In this document: one piece after another, positions 11,694-12,764 of the stretch
Numbering within the stretch: the first letter of the stretch is position 1
Layout: each line of letters starts with the position of its first letter
NCBI GenBank assembly: GCA_030428585.1
Contig: JAUIDL010000016.1
Coordinates: 1 to 12,764, forward strand
DNA length: 12,764 bases
Reading direction: 5' to 3'
Origin: a bacterium
Lineage (GTDB): Bacteria; Patescibacteriota; Saccharimonadia; Saccharimonadales; Saccharimonadaceae
Program-made: the position numbers and the translations under genes
Notes under the pieces: model-generated
Told to the model about the DNA's origin: nothing
Seen by the model: only the letters and a program-made list of their open reading frames with translations
Databases searched by the model: none

Positions 11694-12605
11694 CTACGCG
11701 CCGATCTTGTCTTTTTTGCTGCCGCGTTTAGCGTTGCGTTCGACGTATTCGATAACGGCGCCAGCAACGTTACGGCCGGTTACTTGTTCAACACCAAAGC
11801 CAGGGCTGGCGTTGACTTCCAAGATCAACGGTCCGCGCTCACTGCGCATCATGTCGACACCAGCAACCGAAAGGCCCATTGCCCGGGCGGCCTTGACGGC
11901 CATTTTCTTTTCTTCATCAGAAAGTTTTACCGGAACACCAGCACCGCCTTTGTGGAGGTTTGAACGGAAATCATCGTCGAGGCTCTGCCGTTTCATACTG
12001 GCGACCACACGGCCACCGACGACAAATGCCCGAATATCAGTACCGGCTGATTCCTTGACGAATTCTTGTAGCAAAATGTTGGTACCGTCATCGTTACTCA
12101 GATAAAACGCCTGCAAAACCGATTTAGCAGCTTTCTTAGTTTCAGCCAAGACAACACCATTGCCATGAACACCACGCGCTAGCTTGATAATGATTGGCAT
12201 ACCGCCGATTTTATCAATCAAGTCGTCGATGTCAGTTGAATTACGTGAAAAGACGGTCTTTGGAATCCCAACACCCGCTTTAGCGAGGAGCTGCATACTG
12301 CGCAGCTTGTCACGAGACCGAGCAATCGCGATTGAACTCGAGACGGTGTACACGCCTTGTGCCTCCAGCTGACGCACAATCGCCGAACCGTACCGCGTCA
12401 TGTAATTCGCAATACGTGGAATAACCGCATCATACTTACCTAGGTCTTCACCACGGTAACTAACGGTCGGGTTATTCTTTTCGATAGATGCGTAACATTC
12501 ACGGTATTTAATAATCTTGACCGTGTGCCCGCGAAGTTCGGCCTCTTCTTTGAGGCGCTTTGTCGAGTAGTTTCCGTTTCCGTTCGAGAGGATAGCAATC
12601 TTCAT
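11694..12605 (-). CDS. rimK: RimK-type ATP-grasp alpha-L-glutamate ligase
   Basis: 303 residues. The N-terminal domain (about 1-95) opens MKIAILSNGNGNYSTKRL. The ATP-grasp core has SRDKLRSMQLLAKAGVGIP (98-115), IIIKLARGVHGNGVVLAE (138-155, lysine K141 plus the glycine loop), LLQEFVKESAGTDIRAFVVG (178-197), VAGVDMM (247-253) and the metal-binding LEVNASPGFGVEQVTG (262-277). RimK-family enzymes add glutamates to the C-terminus of ribosomal protein S6; relatives LysX and MptN ligate other carboxylates, so the target is inferred. AAGGAG lies 6 nt before the ATG. The upstream retropepsin-like gene ends 9 nt away, with its stop inside the Shine-Dalgarno region, so both form one operon. The basic tail (RNAKRGSKKDK) is not part of the fold. 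Confidence 0.9.
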   Translation of the reverse strand: MKIAILSNGNGNYSTKRLKEEAELRGHTVKIIKYRECYASIEKNNPTVSYRGEDLGKYDAVIPRIANYMTRYGSAIVRQLEAQGVYTVSSSIAIARSRDKLRSMQLLAKAGVGIPKTVFSRNSTDIDDLIDKIGGMPIIIKLARGVHGNGVVLAETKKAAKSVLQAFYLSNDDGTNILLQEFVKESAGTDIRAFVVGGRVVASMKRQSLDDDFRSNLHKGGAGVPVKLSDEEKKMAVKAARAMGLSVAGVDMMRSERGPLILEVNASPGFGVEQVTGRNVAGAVIEYVERNAKRGSKKDKIGA

Positions 12606-12614
12606 AACGTCTCC

Positions 12615-12764
12615 TTATTTCTGCTTATTCTGATGATATTTCTGATAAAATTTGTGCGGATTTTTCTTGAGCTCTTCGTTCAAAAATCCGGTCATTTTTG
12701 GTAACTTCTGTTTGACGTCTTTCTGTTTCACATCTACGAGAAACTTACCAGCCAGTGTACGTCT
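12615..12764 (-). CDS. Retropepsin-like 'ATP-dependent zinc protease' family protein (C-terminal part)
   Basis: A minus-strand frame enters from the right edge and ends at TAA (12615-12617), giving 49 residues: RRTLAGKFLVDVKQKD, then a lysine-rich tail ending YHQNKQK. The first part matches the C-terminal end of the COG4067/PF05618 retropepsin-like family (pattern PVLIGRRTLAGKFLVDVSQK), whose genes often stand next to rimK. In Pseudomonas the related RimB trims glutamate residues from RimK-modified S6. The aspartyl active site lies outside the window. It is too short for the ORF to be certain by itself, but position, frame and motif agree. Confidence 0.7.
   Translation of the reverse strand, partial: RRTLAGKFLVDVKQKDVKQKLPKMTGFLNEELKKNPHKFYQKYHQNKQK

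Noticed and set aside
1..12764. CRISPR array, insertion sequence, phage or toxin-antitoxin genes
   Set aside because: No regularly spaced repeats, transposase, integrase or small toxin-like pairs were found on either strand; no att-type direct repeats were noticed around the tRNAs.

Overview
The window looks like a chromosomal segment of an ultrasmall Candidatus Saccharibacteria (TM7)-type bacterium of the Patescibacteria/CPR. This is inferred from gene content and style, not from a marker gene: a MurT/GatD lipid II amidation pair (a trait of Gram-positive-type walls), a ComEC-type competence channel without its C-terminal hydrolase domain, a membrane-anchored Clp-like AAA+ protein, a RimK-type ligase beside a retropepsin-like protease, single tRNA genes scattered between genes, and very tight packing. 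Nothing points to a phage, plasmid, IS element or CRISPR array.

Layout. 1-290: 3' end of a flippase-like membrane protein (UPF0104/LPG synthase TM family, +). 327-1033: CYTH-domain protein and tRNA-Arg(UCU), both -. 1072-1209: probable decayed 3' remnant of a MazG-like pyrophosphohydrolase (-). 1257-2246: divergent Nudix hydrolase (-) and histidine phosphatase (+). 2247-3068: class I SAM methyltransferase (-). 3130-3550: dyad-rich intergenic DNA, tRNA-Gly(UCC) (-) and tRNA-His(GUG) (+). 3559-6362: two-gene operon (-) of a small membrane protein and the Clp-like AAA+ protein. 6391-8378: murT-gatD (+), divergent from that operon through back-to-back -10 boxes. 8379-9812: comEC (-). 9882-10508: putative membrane zinc metallopeptidase with HETEH motif (-). 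10584-10660: tRNA-Lys(UUU) (-). 10706-12764: retropepsin-like protease (partial), RimK-type ligase, DUF192 protein and a small multi-pass membrane protein, all -.

Expression style is the most consistent signal. Almost every gene that heads a transcription unit has a TATAAT-like box ending only 6-8 nt before its start codon, so its mRNA should be leaderless. Genes inside operons (gatD, the clp-like gene, the 10706-11182 gene, rimK) instead have Shine-Dalgarno-like sequences and short overlaps or gaps. Two convergent gene pairs end with stop codons that directly touch.

Functionally, the segment joins cell-wall modification (murT-gatD), DNA uptake (comEC), nucleotide and phosphate housekeeping (Nudix, CYTH, histidine phosphatase) and envelope-associated proteolysis or AAA+ activity. 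The best candidate for something undescribed is the 3559-6362 operon: the AAA+ protein is membrane-anchored and has lost the canonical substrate-gripping pore-loop residues in both ATPase rings and the catalytic residues in ring 1, and it is preceded by a small unrecognised membrane protein.
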